Positions 12,901 to 27,900 of a stretch of DNA of 60,000 bases are shown in pieces. Both the position numbers and the translations under genes were made by a program. Within the stretch, counting starts at the first letter, position 1, and each line of letters opens with the position of its first letter. The DNA comes from Symbiodinium natans (Eukaryota; Sar; Dinophyceae; Suessiales; Symbiodiniaceae), in NCBI GenBank assembly GCA_905221605.1, contig CAJNDS010002525.1:209001-269000 (forward strand). The letters run 5' to 3'. Under the pieces are notes generated by a model that had not been told where the DNA came from, did no database searches, and was given only the letters and a program-made list of their open reading frames with translations.

Positions 12901-15900
12901 GATTGGGTTCTAAGACCCAAGAGTAATTTAGGAATGAAGCGTATCCTTTTTGGTTTCGCGGGCCGTAAAAGGGAACCGAAACCAAAAGAAAAGGAAACCT
13001 CCTCTAAGGGATACCTGAACCTCCCAGAAGGCTGTGAGAGAACCTGTGTGATGCGTCTTGCTGCGAGCCAGAACGGAGCTTGCACAAGCAATTGTGGTTG
13101 AGGTTTGGGCTTGGGGTTTGGGGTGTAGGGTTTAGGGTTCAGGGTTCAGGTTTAGGGTTCAGGGATTAGGGCTTCAGAGCTTCAGGGCTTCAGGGTTTTT
13201 GGGGATTAGGGCTACCCGGAGACTCCCATATCCCCTATGTAGCCGGGATCCGCATGTGATGTAGGAATAAACCCTAAACCCTAAACCCTAAACCCTAAAA
13301 TCATCAACTAAGGGAGATGGACTACTGGAGCGTCGTGGGTGCAGATCTCTTGGGCCGTGCTCTCAACTTGCGGCATCAAATCCCACGGCAGCTGCTCGGA
13401 CACTGACATGTCTGAACCGAAGATCCCTAAGCCCCCCTAACCCCCTAAACCCTAAACAATGCCGGCAATTCTTTTAAAAAAGAAACTCACGGCAATCATG
13501 ACGGCAATATCCGCCATCCGTACCAGCAATAGTAGCACAATGACAGCAACACCCCGAAGAAGCCCTGCAAATCCGACGCTCTTGCACTTAAGCTCGGCCT
13601 GAAAAAACCTTATCTAAACCCTCTATAAACCTCATTAAACTATGTAAACCTGATTGAAAACCATATATACCAACCGCTGAAAGAAATAAATAAATATAGA
13701 CGATATAAAAAAATAAACAGATAGATAAATAAATAAAAATTAAATAAATAAATAAATAAATATGTATATATACATATGTATATATATATATGTATATCTA
13801 TACATCAACCTTAGAAGAACCGTATCTTCACCTTACACAAATGACTGGGCCCGCCCTGCCTGCCCTTCACTAGTCCGCGCAAAGGTGGATGGGTCGAAGG
13901 TGCCTGAAGCGCTTGCAGAGACTGGTCGGGCCTACTTGGAGGTTCAGCGACTGGGAGATTCAGGGTGGTTAGGATTTAAGGTTTAGGGTTTAGGGTTGAA
14001 GGTTTAGGGTACTTAGTAACCCAAGTTGAAGAGTAGCTAGAACGCACTTAGAAGCCCCTTAAGTTCCCTAATGGGTTGCAATTGGGTTATTGTACTAAGT
14101 GCTGTGAACCCCCAAGTAGACTGGTCGGGCTTAGGGCTAGGTTGACCAGCAACCGAGGAAGAAAAAGGGAGCCCAGGGAGCCCTTCTGTATTTAAAGAAA
14201 ACTACACCCCCGAAAAAGGGAACCCCAAACCCTAAACCCTAGGATTTGGGTTTGAAACATAGGGTTTCGGGCGGAAGGTTTGAGCAGAGGCCATGGAACG
14301 AAGTCTTGACAGAGCCCGCAGCCCCTTAAACCACGAACCCCCAGACCCTGACACCGCGAAGCTTACCCCTAAAACCCGAACCCTTAAACCCCTAAACCCC
14401 CAACCCCTAAGCCCCCAAACCACTGCCAAACCCTAAGCGCCTAAGCCCCCTGAACCCCCTAGACCCCAAACCGTAAACCCCAAACCCTAAACCCCAAATT
14501 CACCCCCCCCCCCCCCCCCCCCTGCTAAAACAAAAAGAAATCCGACAACCACAAAAACACCTGAGCCCCTAACCCTAACCCTAAACCCTAAACCCTAAAC
14601 CCTAAACCCTAAACCCTAAACCCTAAAACCCTAAACCCTAAACCCCTTTGGAAGCTCGGATCCTCGCCATTCAATGGCTGAAGGAACTGGAGCTCCTGCA
14701 TCGCACCCTAGCATGAGACTAGGGTTTAGGGCTTAGGGCTTAGGGTTTAGGGTTTAGGGTTTAGGGTTTAGGTTTTAGGGCTCCTTGGAAATGGGGACGA
14801 GGAGGGGGCTTACAAGCCCCTGACCGTTTCATTGAGGGTTCACGGCTTAAGGTTTAGGCTGTAGTGTATCCCTAGTCTCTACGGGTAGTTGCATGGTCCA
14901 TTAGTATGGGCCCTTAAAAAGGGACCCTGTATATACCCCTTCTATACCCTATACAAGTTCAAGCCCCTTACATCCGAACCCTTTGAAGAGGGTACGGGAC
15001 CACATAAAGGGCGCATGAAACTAGCTTTAGATAGTCCCTGAACCCTACACCCTAAACAAAGGTTTTTGCAAACTCAGCACATTGGGGCCCAAACTCACGT
15101 AGGGCTTCTTTCATAGGAGCCGCCATCACGGGTTCATCACAATGTTGCGGTGTTTCGGGGCTTCGGGGTGTTGGGGAAACTTTTGGGCGTCAGAACATCT
15201 AAGGATGTCGACCAACCAATTCAAGCAAACCCCTTCCTGCGAGGGGGACGAAGTTGCCTTTGCTCCCCAATGCTTGCCCTATACATTGGGATGTTCCCCC
15301 TTATACGAACAGTCCTTATATACTAGGGATCATAATTGGGGGTACTACAGACCCTATTAAGAACTGTTAGTGATAAGGGAGGAGGTACTAAAATCCCATG
15401 TAATCCCTATCAAGGACTTTCATGATAAGGGGGAACATCCCAAGACTAAACCCCAAACCTTGTTATTTTATATATGATTATACTATATTATATTATCTTA
15501 TCTTATATTATATGATACCATAATATATACTATTATACTATATGATACTATATTTTGTTATATTATCCTGTGGGAGCCGTCCTTGGCGCCAGCTATAGCG
15601 GATCTGAGGTCCTGCGAGGCACCCGCAGTGCGCCAGCATCATGTACTGTTTGAGGTTTGTTCCCACTTATACTAACAGTCCTTCATAGGGATTCTGGTGC
15701 CCCCCTACTATAATCCCCATGAAGGACTGTTAGAAAAAGGGGGACGGGGAACATCCCAACCTAAACCCTAAACCCTAAACCCTAAACCTTTAACCTTTAA
15801 ACCCTAAACCCTAACACGAATTGCAAGCTGTTGCTGGGTCGTCTCTCTCGTAGTCTTTCAAGCGCAGATTGACCATGCAAGCCCGCAGCACGCCTTTACT

Positions 15901-18900
15901 TGGGGACCTAATGATCCCCCAAAATTGGGATCATATACCCTCTACTACTATAGTACCTGGGGTACAGGAACCATAAACTCTTCTGATTTGAAGTTCATCT
16001 GGTCTCCAAGCTTCCAGCAGAATCCGGCAATCACAACCCTAAACCCTAAACCCTAAACCCTAAACCCTAAGAACCAAGTTGCGATCGGCCATTTTGCTCA
16101 CTCGATGGCTTCCCTGGTTTCTGCTGGCACATGGGCCGCGCTCGCCTGCAGTCGAGAAGCTCGGACGGCCCCTAAACCCGCTTGAAACATACTTCTACAT
16201 ATGATCCTCTTAAACCCCCACAAAAAACCTAGAACATGCCCCTTAAGGGCTTGCCTAGGACATGATGGCACACACACACTGACCAAACAACAATGTCTGC
16301 ACATTGCTTTCGGAGGGCCTCCCTGAGCTGCCGAATGCGCTCGCGCCTGGCGCAAGCTACCCCAAACCGAGGGACCCCAGATCAACACGTCGTTTAGGGT
16401 TTAGGGGGTTTAGGGGGTTTAGGGGGTTTAGGGGGTTTAGGGTTTAGGGTTTAGGGTTTAGGGTTTAGGGTTTAGGGTTTAGGGTTTAGGGTAGTTTCAT
16501 GGTCCTTAGTATGGACCCTTAAACGGGGACCTCTTCAATACCCCTCATGTCCCCTGTAAACCCAAAGGCCCATACATCACCCTTTGGAGGAGGTAAGAAC
16601 CATATGAAGGGCCCGTGTAACTACCCTTAGATTAGAGGACGGAGCAAAGAAATATCAAGCACCGAGTCTCTCGGGTCTGAACCGAGGCAATACAACAGCC
16701 ACGGTGAGCGAGAACAGGCAGAACAGCGCCCAGAACTCAAAAATAGATTTTAGGTGCGGATAAACATATATAAACATGGGAAAGCGCACCCCACAACCCA
16801 CATTTCCAAGCTCGCAATGTCTACCGGCAAACCGACAGGATCTCTTCACCTCGAAATCCCTACAACCCCAGAGGCTTAACCCTAAAACCTGCAGTAAGCC
16901 CTATGATTTTCTCTACATGTTCATTCTACCCTAAAACCCTCATCCTGAACGCAGGCAAACAACAAAGGAGCAGGAGCTTTAAGGTGTGCGGTGTGCAGCG
17001 CAGCAGGCTCCGAAACCCCAGGCCCCGCAATATTTACGGTGCCAGGATTCTAACAGCCAAAACCATATAAAATCCTATCAACCCTACAAACCCAATAATT
17101 ACCCTATAATTACCCTATAATTACCCTATAATTACCCTAAATTGCCCCAGAATTACCCTATAATTACCGTAAATTGCCCCCAAAATGCCCCAAAGTTAGG
17201 GGCCAGTTTTTTCCCACAGCATATGGGGGGAATTGGGGCTTAGGCTGGCGCCGACACATCCGCCTAGTGGCTTTAAGAGGCTAGTGTTCATAGGGTTCAT
17301 AGGGCTCATAGGGTTCAGAGGGCTCCTAGGGTTCAGAGGGTTCATAGGGTTCATAGGGTTCATTCGATTCATAATAAGGTTCATAGGGTTCGTAGGGTTC
17401 ATTCGATTCATAGGGTTCATGGTAGGGTTCGTAGGGTTCGTAGGGTTCAGGGTTGAGGGTTAACCCTAACCCTTCCGCTGGGTGGCCGGGCGTCTCGGCA
17501 AGGTCCGACAGCGCCTGACGCACAGCGGCTGGGTCGCGCCAGGGTTCCGGCAAGCCTGTGAAGACGACGTTGGGTTCATAGTGTATGTAGAGGATGGGCC
17601 TGAGGTTTAGGGTTTAGGGTTTAGGGTTTAGGGTTTAGGGTTTAGGGTTTAGGGTTTAGGGTTTAGGGTTTAGGGGTTTAGGGGTTTAGGGTGTGTATCA
17701 GTGTACGTGTGCGAGTGCACCTTTCTTTAGATTTAGGGGGCGCGCTCCCTAAACCCAAGCCCTGGTGCCCCAAGCCCGCAACCCTAAACCCTAAACCTCA
17801 AACCCTGTATACCCTATATACCCTATAAACCGTATAAACCCTATAAACCCTATAAACCCTATAAACCCTATAAACCCTATAAACCCTATAAACCCTATAA
17901 ACCCTAAACTAAACCCTTAACCCGAAACCCTCAGCCCTAACCCCCCCCCCCCACCTTGCCCATCCAGTGCGCCTGGAGGTTCACCTCGGCTCTCAGTGCC
18001 CGGAAGGGATTTAGGTCAGACTCGGGTTCTAGAACCTCTTGCTCTTTAACTTAGTACACTAAGCCCAATACCCGGGAACCCGGAAAAAAACGGGAACAAA
18101 AAACAACCGAGAAGCCTCCAAAGTCCCAACCCAGAAGCCCTAAACCCCAGACACTGAAACCCTAAACCCTAAACCCGAAACCCGAAACCCTAAGTATAAG
18201 CCCTAAGCCCTAGACCCTAAACGCGAAGCCCTAAACCCTAAACCCCCCAAACCCTAAACCCCAAACCCTAAACCCTAAACCCCGAAGCCAGCTTTTGACC
18301 CGGTGCCGGCCTGGAAGACTCGCGGCCTCGCAGGTGTCCTCGGTTGGGAGGGGCTCCTGACGGGGCGGCGATTCTTCAGTGAGGGGTTTCAGGGTTTAGG
18401 GCTTAGGGTTTTTGGGTTTAGGGTTTTAGGGCTTTAGGGTTTAGGGGTTATTGGTTAGGATTTGAGGGCTTTAGGGGTTTAGGGTTTAGGGCTTTAGGGT
18501 TTCGGGGTTTTGGGGTCTAGGGTTTGAGGGTTTAGGGTTTGAGGGTTTAGGGTTTGGTGGTTTGGGGTTTGGGGTTTTAGGGTTCTATGGTTTTAGGGCT
18601 TGAGGGTTATTAGGGTTTTAAGGTTTTAGGGCCAAGGGTTTTAGGGTGTAGGGTGTTAGGGTTTCTAGGTTTTAGGGGTATATAGGGATTTCGGATTTCG
18701 GGTTGTAAGGGTGTAGGGTGTAGACCCGGCTGAGAGTGTCGGGTTGGGAGTAGACCCTAAACCCAGAAACTGGGGCGCATAATCTACAGACCTATCCATA
18801 GATGCATATATATATATATATATACATATGTATATATACTTAGACGTGTTTATTGTGAAATCTGTGTGGTGCCATGATTCCTGTGACCGAACCCCGCCCT

Positions 18901-21900
18901 GTAAACACTATGTAAAGCCTATGGCCCTGTAACCCGAAACCCTAAACTTTAAACCCTAAACCTAAACCCTAAACCCTAAACCCTAAACCCTAACACAAGC
19001 AAAAAAACTCTACGGCGCTCTCTCGGGCCTCTGCGCCAGCAAGCAGCGGCACCGCCAAGCTCGGAGCGGGGGCTCCCCGATGCGTCGGTGACTCCGCACG
19101 GCCTGGGGTTTAGGGTTTAGGGTTTAGGGTTTAGGGTTTACCAAACCCGAAACCCTAAACCCGAGACCCTAAACCCAGACCTCGTACGCGCTTCTGGGGT
19201 TCTACCTGGCAGGATACCTATAGCGCTTGTGGGATGGTCTGAGTTTCAGAAACTCCGTATTCTACTTGGCCGGAGATCTCGAAGCCCACACTTACTTCCG
19301 CCAGAAAGCATGGCCTCCGAGGGAGAGGGAGTCTAGGGTTGAGGGTTCAGGGGTTAGCATGGCAAACGAATGACCGCAGTTGTTAAACCCTAAACCCTAA
19401 ACCCTACACCCACAGCCCAAAACCCTGCTGTGTTGAAGTCACGCACGAGGGCCCAGCCCATGCTGGCCAAGGCATCCTTATCTTGGCTTGAGGGTGAGTA
19501 AGCCGGAAGGATGGAGACCAGGTTCCTCGGCGCAGCAGGTTTGGCCGTGTGCAGCAGGATTTTGGGGGTTTAGGGTTTAGGGTTTAGGGTTTCGGGATTT
19601 AAGGTCTGAGTTTCGAGGTCTTTTCGAGGTAAGGGTTGTAGGGTATGTACAGGTGCGTCTCTTGCCGAAGGGCTTTTGACCTCTATGACTGAAGCGTATG
19701 AGTTCGCAACAGGGATCTGTAGAAATACGTGCCCTATACCCCCTCTATAGCCCTTCAAGGACGGTGCCTACTTCCCGAAATCTCTACTACGAACCCTAAT
19801 GTTAAAAGGGCACGAATGGGGCATCCACTATAAAGAGGCTATTCAGGACCTTGTGACTGTTTGGGGCTCCAGAGCGGGGTCCGCAAATACGCCTAATCGT
19901 CAGGGTGTCGTAAGAAGATTTCGAGCAGCGCGCCTTAAAACTCAACTGCCGGGCCGGGCTGTCCCCCCGAATTATTAAAATCATCTGCAACCCACGGGCC
20001 GTTTAAAGAGAGCGAAACCCAGCTTCGACTGTTCCGTGGGGGGGGGGGGGGGGAGGGGGGGAACACATTGAAGCAGGTGCAGCGTTTGACCCTAAACCCT
20101 AAACCCTAAACCCTAAACTCTAAACCCTAAACCCTAAACCCTAAACCCTAAACCCTCTCAAGCCCTACTATGCCCTACGAACCAGCAACTTGGCCGCGAC
20201 AGGCTCAACACATCCAGAAGTTTAGGTTTTTAGGTTTACCCGTGCCTCCCAAACCCTCCAAAGTAGTATTTTAGGGTTTAGGGCTTAGGGTTTAGGGTTT
20301 AGGGTTTAGGGTTTAGGGTTTAGGGTTTAGGGTTTAGGGTTTAGGGCACCACCCCGTTGTTTAGGGCACAATCCCCCAACATAGTTGTGACTATGTTGGG
20401 GGATGGAGCCCCAGCTAAGGCTTTGGTTTCAGGGCTTAGCCTTAGCTATACAAGGACAGTACAGGGAAATCAACGACCACGGACCGTGCGGCTGTGAGTT
20501 CACTGAGCTGCTGTATGCTAACCCTAAAGCCCTAAACCATAAAACTCTCAACCCTAAACCCTCAAGCCCGAAGCCCCTCTTAAAACCATGAAACCCTAAA
20601 ACCCTGCAACCATAAAACCCAAAAACCGTGAGACCCTCAAACCCTAAGCCTCACAAGCCGATTCTGAGCAAGCCGCAGAAAAGCGGTCGAGGTGGGTGAG
20701 CCTGGGCGGCAACGTAGCACCCTTAGCCCTGAAACCCATCATCCATGCGGTTCCCAAAAGTTTAGGATTTAGGGTTAGGGTTTAGGTTTAGGGTTTCGGG
20801 TTACTCCAACCGACTGTACTCCTCACTCTTTTGCCCAAACAAGGGCGTCCTACTTTCAGAAACCTTCCTCTTGCAAGCTCGACTCAACTGGTGCCTAGGG
20901 GACCCTTTGAGGGACTATCTCTTAACAGGGAATTCTGGAGTTCAGGGTACGTACCCTATATCACCCTGTTTGCCCATTCAGGGAATATACAAAGGATGCC
21001 TAGTTCCCAACTTCCTTGGGGTCCTAAGTAGGGTGTAGGGTTCAGGGTTTAGGCTGTAACTCCTCATGAGAATTTCTTTTTGGCCCTGAACCCTAAAACC
21101 CCAAAAAACCCTAAAACTCTAAAACCCTAAACCCCAAACCCTTACCCCTTAGCTACCCCAATGCGCCTTCAAGCAGCTTCGGGCCCCCAACCCTTAAAAC
21201 CATAAACCACCCTAAACCATAAAACAAGCAGCTTAGGGCCAGACTTAAGTCCGCTCGCTTTGCTGGACTGGCTCTCGAAGGGCTACTTTGGCCCTTGGGC
21301 GACACCTGCCGAGATTATGAGCAGTTCAGGGTTTAGGGTTCAGGGCTTAGTTGCTTTCTTTTTGGGGTTTCGCTCCCTGTTTGTGGGCAGTTTAGGGTTT
21401 AGGGCTTGGCGTTGTGTCTTTTTAGGCTTCAGGGCGTAGGTTAGGTCGAAGGCTCGCCGCGAAATATTCGTTTAGGGATCAGTGTTTCTGGTTTAGGGTT
21501 AGGCTTTACAAGGAGAGGCCCCCTTACTATACTAACTATAGTTAAGGGACTTATAACCTAACTTAGGACCCTTATAACCCAAATTTTGGGTCCTTAATTA
21601 TAACTCTACTTATTACCAGGGGTGGGGGCCCTCCTTGTAGGATTTAAGGAGAGCTTGTCTCTCAAGAGGGCCCCCTTGGCTTTGTAGCAAGAACCCGACC
21701 CATACCTGAGGTAACTACGAGCTGGTTTAGGGTTTAGGGTTTAGGGTTTAGGGTAAAATGAGCTCCTACCTCTATCAACCTTAGCCCTGGACGCCAAAAC
21801 TTAAAGCCCGCCACCAAAGCCCTTTAAACCCCAAACCCTATATCAACACTAAACCCCACATAAAGCCAAAGCCTTTTAACACCCCCCCCCCCCAAACCCT

Positions 21901-24900
21901 ACATAAAACGCTAAACCCCAGAATAAACCCAAAGAACTCTAAACCCCAAACCCTATCTGAACAACAAAAGCCATCCCTACATAACTTTCGCAACTATTAT
22001 TGCAGAGCAGCTGCCCATATCAACCCTAAACCTTGTATAACCCCCCCCCCCCCCAAAAAAAAAAAAACCAAAACCCGCCCATACAAAACCCAAAGCCCTA
22101 AACCCCCTGGTTCTTCGCAGGGAATGAGGGAACGAGGGCCCCATATATACACTGTCAGGGATTATATGGGGTACCTCACTCCCTCATTCCCTACTACGAA
22201 CCAGCCAGTGCTGTAGCCCTAAACCCTAAACCCTAAACCCCAAACCGGAAACCCGAAACCCGAAACCCGAAACCCTAAACCCTAAACCCTAAACCCAAAC
22301 CCTAAACCCCAGACAGCCATCAACAGAACAGCTTCGCCACCTGGGTGTGACTTTGGCCATTGCAAGGCTCCAGGCGCCTTGGCGAACCATTAGTTAGGGT
22401 TTAGGGTTTAGGGTTTGGGGTTTGGGGTTTGGGGTTTGGGGTTTGGGGTTTAGGGTTTAGGGTTTAGGGTTTAGGGGTTAGGGTTTAGTGTTTAGGGTTT
22501 AGCGTTCAGGGTTTAGGGTTTAGAGTTTTAGCGTTTAGGGATTAGGGTTGGGGTGAGGGGGCTTTGGGGTATTGGGTTCAGGGCTGATAGGGGCTTAGAG
22601 TTTCGGGTATAAAGTACAAGGGTTTAGGGTCAATGTCCACGGGGCTTGCAGTCTAGGCGTTTTGGGTTTAGGTCTTATAGGGGCTAATTTAATGATTTAG
22701 TTGAGGGAATAGGGGTTTAGGGCATAGGGTTTAGGGGTTAGGGGTTTAGGGTTTCGGGGTTTGTGGGTTTAGGGATTCAGGATCAAGAGTCGTGGGGGTT
22801 TTGCAGTCTGGGGTTAGGGAGGCAGCAGGGCCAACACGCCTGCCTAAACCCTAAACCCTAAACAATATAACCCTAAACCCTAAACCCTAAACCATATAAA
22901 CCCTAAACCCTAAGCCCTCGTGGGCGTTTTGGGTGTTCGGGAAAGGATGCTCAGGTAGTCAAACGCATTGGCAGCAAGGAACTGCTTCGCTGTTCAGTTC
23001 TCTTGCAAGAGGGCCCAACCATCTGCACTAGGTGTGCCATTCCAAAATTGCTGATCCCTGGTTGTTGATAACGAGTTCAAAGTTTGTGCGAATTTGATCC
23101 AAAGTGGTACCCCAGGCTTCATCCCGACAGTATGACAGTGCAATGTGGGGGTTTCCGGATTTAAGGGGATCCTACTATTTAGGGGGTCTATATTCGGAGT
23201 CCCTTGACTATCTTAAACCCCCATTTTATCAGGGTCAACAAGGTTTCCGGACACCGAGCTGGCCGAAGTGACTGAACATCTGTGATTATCTCGGTGCCTT
23301 CCATTGTGGACTCTGCGAAGAACAAGATGTTTTGGCAAATGCTCATATCCACGTTGCCTTTTGCAGTGAAGCTGGTTATACAATGCCAGTTGAAAACATA
23401 CACATTACCGGAGGTACTTCAGTGCAGTCCCTTTCAGGAGCCCTGACCTAATTGCCGAAGTCCCTACCAGAAACCTGATACCCATAGAACCAAAGTAGCA
23501 AGACTACTTTTGGATGTATATATATATATTTATTTATTTATTTGAATATGCCTTTGGGCTGTAAATGAACACAAACAAAACAAAATTGCCAAGGAACTAT
23601 AGAAAAAACAAAAAAAATGCCAGACTCCCGATGCCGTTTAGGACCGGCACGCCACTGACTGGGCAAGCTCATGAATTCCTGGGCTGCAGCAAGCTGCCAC
23701 CCGAGTTCCGCTCTTGTCAGGAAGCTGTACCCGAAGTTAGGGTTTAGGGTTTAGGGTTTAGGGTTTAGGGTTTAGGGTTTAGGGTTTAGGGTTTAATTAG
23801 GGTGCAGGGTTCCCCTAAGTCTAACACGTGCTGCGCAGAAGCTTACTCCACCGGCCGAGGTTTTTCAGGCCCTATGCGTAATACGGCCCCGAGTCTGATT
23901 CAACCCAGGCACCGAATAAAGCTCACCCATTCCTAACCCCCAAAAAATGAAACCCTAAGCCCTAAGCCCTAAGCCCTAAACCCTAAACCCTAAACCCTAA
24001 ACCCTAAACCCCCTACCTAGATTCCACAACTGCTGCAACCCTTAGTTTCAGCCTTCTTCACGGGCGTGGCACGGCCAACCCTGGCGCTTTTTCTTCTCGG
24101 GTACACCAAGGCGGAGCCTAAGCGTTTAGCTAATCGGGTTTATAGGGGTTATAGGGTTTGTAGGGTTTGTAGGGTTTGTAGGGTTTATAGGGTTTATAGG
24201 GTTTATAGGGTTTATAGGGTTTATAGGGCTTATAGGGCTTATATTTTAAGGTTTTTAGGGTTTAGGGCTTAGGGTGAAACCTCCACCTGAGGACTTCGAT
24301 GTAGCTCCTTCTTGTGTATAGTTTACTGGAACCCTGGTTGGAAAAAACCAGAACGGACCCCACGAGGAAATACAAAGCTGACTTCAGGTAAACTGCTTCC
24401 CCACATTGCGGCCGGGCGTCGGCTGCGCAGATCGTCCTCAGAGGCGACCCCGGAATCACGCTGCATGCCAAGGGTGCTTCAATAAATCCAGAGGCGCTGG
24501 GGCTTTGCAGGTCTTAAGGTAGTTCCATGGTCCCTAGTATGGGCCCTTTAAATGGGGACCCCTTACATATCCCTGAAATGCCCGATAAAACTCAAGGGCC
24601 CATACTTCAGAACTCTTTAAGGAAGCTAAGGGACAATAATTAAGTATTAAGGGACCTCAGAGCAGGATTCTGCTCTGCAGCATGTTTGCTCTCTCTGCAG
24701 AGCCATTTGAAAAAACCCTGCTCTCCTACAATGCTTAGTTGCTGAATTCAGAGGCCCCAAAAGTGCACACTTTCAGATTTGTAGGGGATTCTAGTATCCA
24801 CAGAAGCAAAGCAACCAGACTCCACCACCCTACCCACCCACGAAATACCCCTAAACCCTTAACCCTGAACCCTAAACCCGAAACCCTAAACCCTAGACCC

Positions 24901-27900
24901 TAAACCCCAAACCCCAAAACCCCAAACCCTAGTCGGGGGATCCTCGAGGTGCTGTGTGTGGCTTTGCCAGGACTGCAGCGCCTCCTCCAGGGACCTGCAA
25001 CAGAGAGATTGGAGACGCAGGAGGCGCCGGGAAGAGTTTGCGAGCGTTCAGCCCCAAACCCTAAACCCTAAACCCTAAAAGATTGAGGGGTTTAAGCTTT
25101 GGGGTTCAGGGCTTAGGGACTTTTCTACGATTTCAAGCTGCAGAGGTTCCTGCGCGCAGCTTGCCTCCACCAAGAGTTCAGGGTTTAGGGTCCCTAAACC
25201 CTAAACCCTGAACCCTAGCCCGAAACCCTAAAACCACCCTAACCCCTAAACCCTAAACCCTGCACCCAAGCGTTCAGGGTTTTGGGATTTTCCCGAAACC
25301 CTAAACCCTAAACCGTAAACAGCCCACCTGACCGTCTCGCGGAGGTCTTCCGCCAAACCGACTGGCGCTGCCAGCCTTGCAGCCGGGGAGTCCCACGCGT
25401 TAGCTTTAGGTTTTAGTTAAGGGTTTAGGGTTTAGGGTTTAGGGTTCAGGGTTTAGGGTTTAGGGTTTAGGGTTTAGGGTTTAGGGTGTAGGGTTTAGGG
25501 TTTAGGGTCGGGTTTAGCGTTTAGGGTTCAGGGTTCAGGGTTTAGGGCTCCGGGAATAGGAGTTCAGGCAGTCGTGGGGTTTAAGGTTTTAGGATTTCGG
25601 ACTTGGGTTCTCCAAAGCCGAAAACATCCTGAAACCCGACCCCGAGCTCTTACTTTGGGTTTAGGCTTTTGGCTTTTGGCATTAGGGTTTAGGGTTAAAG
25701 AGTTGGGGTTCAGGGTCACGCGAACTTACTTCAGTCTAGTGAGATGTTCAAGTGCAGGGAACTCTTTAAGTGGACGGGGTATTTTGGGCCTTGGCTTGCA
25801 GAACTACGGGCTCTTAAGCAGATTCTGGTCGGAAAGCCCTAAGCACAACCTAAACTCTGAACCTTAGAACCTAAACCCTAAACCCTAAACCCAAACCCTA
25901 AACCCTAAGCCCTAAAACCCAAACCCTAAACCCGAAGCCCTAAAACCCTTAAACCCTAAACCCGAAAGGCTCCTGTACTCGGTACGAAGTGACAGCCTCC
26001 GCGCCGACTCTGTCAAGTGTTCCGCAAGCTGACTGTGCTCGGTATCCCGCCGCCTGCTCTAGAGTTTAGGGTTGTAGGGTTTAGGTTGCAGGGAGAGGGT
26101 TTAGGGTTTAGGGTTTGGGGTTTAGGGTTTAGGGTTTTTAGAAATTGTATAGGGTTTGGGTCCGGAGTTTTGACCGGGTTTTGACCCGGTTTTGACCGAG
26201 TTTTGCCGAGTTTTGACCGAGTTTTTCGTTTTGCTTTTGCTGAAAGCCATTTTGGTGGTTTCCCAGCAGGCTGCCAAACTAGGGAAAATCCCTACGTTTT
26301 GGCCTTAACTCAGGGCCTGCAGGCCCAAAATGGTCAAACATCACCAAAATTGGCCATTTTGGGACCGCCAAATTAGGTAAAATCCCTACAATTCAGGGCT
26401 TGTGAAAGCCCAAAATGGTCAAAAATCACAAAATTTGACATTTTGTGGGTTTCCAGCACCACCAACCTAAGGAAAATCCCTATGTTTTTGCCTTGTGAAA
26501 GCAAAAAATGTTCAAAAACCGCTAAAATTTGCCATTTTGGAGGGTTCCAAGGCTGCCAAACTAAGGAAAAAATCCCTACGTTTTGGCTTCAATTCAGGGC
26601 CTGTGAAAGCCCAAAATGGTCACAAAAACTTGCACTTTTTAGTGTTTTCAAGGCCGCCAATCTAAGGAAAATCCCTATGTTTTTGCTCGAATTCAAGGTT
26701 TTTGAAGGCGCAAAAAATCGCGAAAACTAGCCATTTTGGGTGTTTCCAAGGCTGCCATGCCAAACTAGAGAAAATCCCTACGTTGTGGCTTTAATTCAGG
26801 CTTGCGAAGGCCCAAAATGGTCAAAAATCGCAAAAACCTGCCATTTTGGGTGTTTCCAGGGCCGCCAAACTAGGGAAAATCCCTACGTTTTGGCCTTAAT
26901 TCAGGGCTTGTGAACATCCAAAATGGTATAAAATCACCAAAATTTGTCATTTGAGTGGGTTTGCGCAATCCTTATCTGTTGGCCTTAAAACAGGGCTTGT
27001 GAAGCCGCACCATTGCGCTTGGTGAGGCTATACAATTTCTATTTATACAGGCCTTGAGGGTTTAGGGTTTAGGGTTTAGGGGGTACGTAGATATTTCAGG
27101 GTGTCGAGAAAGCGAAAGAAGCGCAGAAGCGCAGAAAAGTGCAGCATTACAGAGAGTTCACAGAACCCTCCTTTCATTAAACTCCCTAAGGGTGCATGTA
27201 CCTATGTTTAGTCTATACTTGGGCCTTGAAGGGGTTCCCATGTTGATAGGGCTCGAGTATATAGAGGACCTGTACTAACAGAGGTTACTAGAGAAACCTT
27301 CTGAGCTATCCACCCAGGACCCTATTCACCTACAGTTTTTACCTACAGTTTTAAGGCTTACACCTACTAAAGGGGGGGGGGGTACTTACTGCTAAACTGT
27401 AGGTACATAGGGTTTAGGGTTTCGGGCCCAGGCAGGTAGACCATATCTGGCGATTGCTTCGACATCTCCGTATGCATCCGTGCCCATTGGGCCTGGCCCC
27501 CTCCTCAAGAGAAGCTAGCCGGCCGCCAACGTCTGCATCCAGCCTCCGGGACCCTAAACCCTAAATCCTAAACCCTAAACCCGGAACTGCAGCAGTCGGT
27601 GAGCTGTCCTTGCTAAGCGCGACTGTAAAACAGTAAGGCGCTGAAACCGAACTGTTGAAACCCTGCCGCGCTGCACCTTCGCTAAGGGTCCATGTACCTA
27701 AATATGGAATACTTGGGCCTCAGAGTTTAGGGTTTAGGGTTTAGGTTCAAAGTACTTCCTACATAGGGACTTGGGGGCCCAAGTGTATAATAAGGTACAT
27801 GGACCCTTAGGGATTGTAAAGATCCAGGCTTTCCCCCCCTGCACTACTCTGGAAGCCACTGAAACTTTAAGAGGTCCCTGACAGGTCCCAGGGTCCTGTC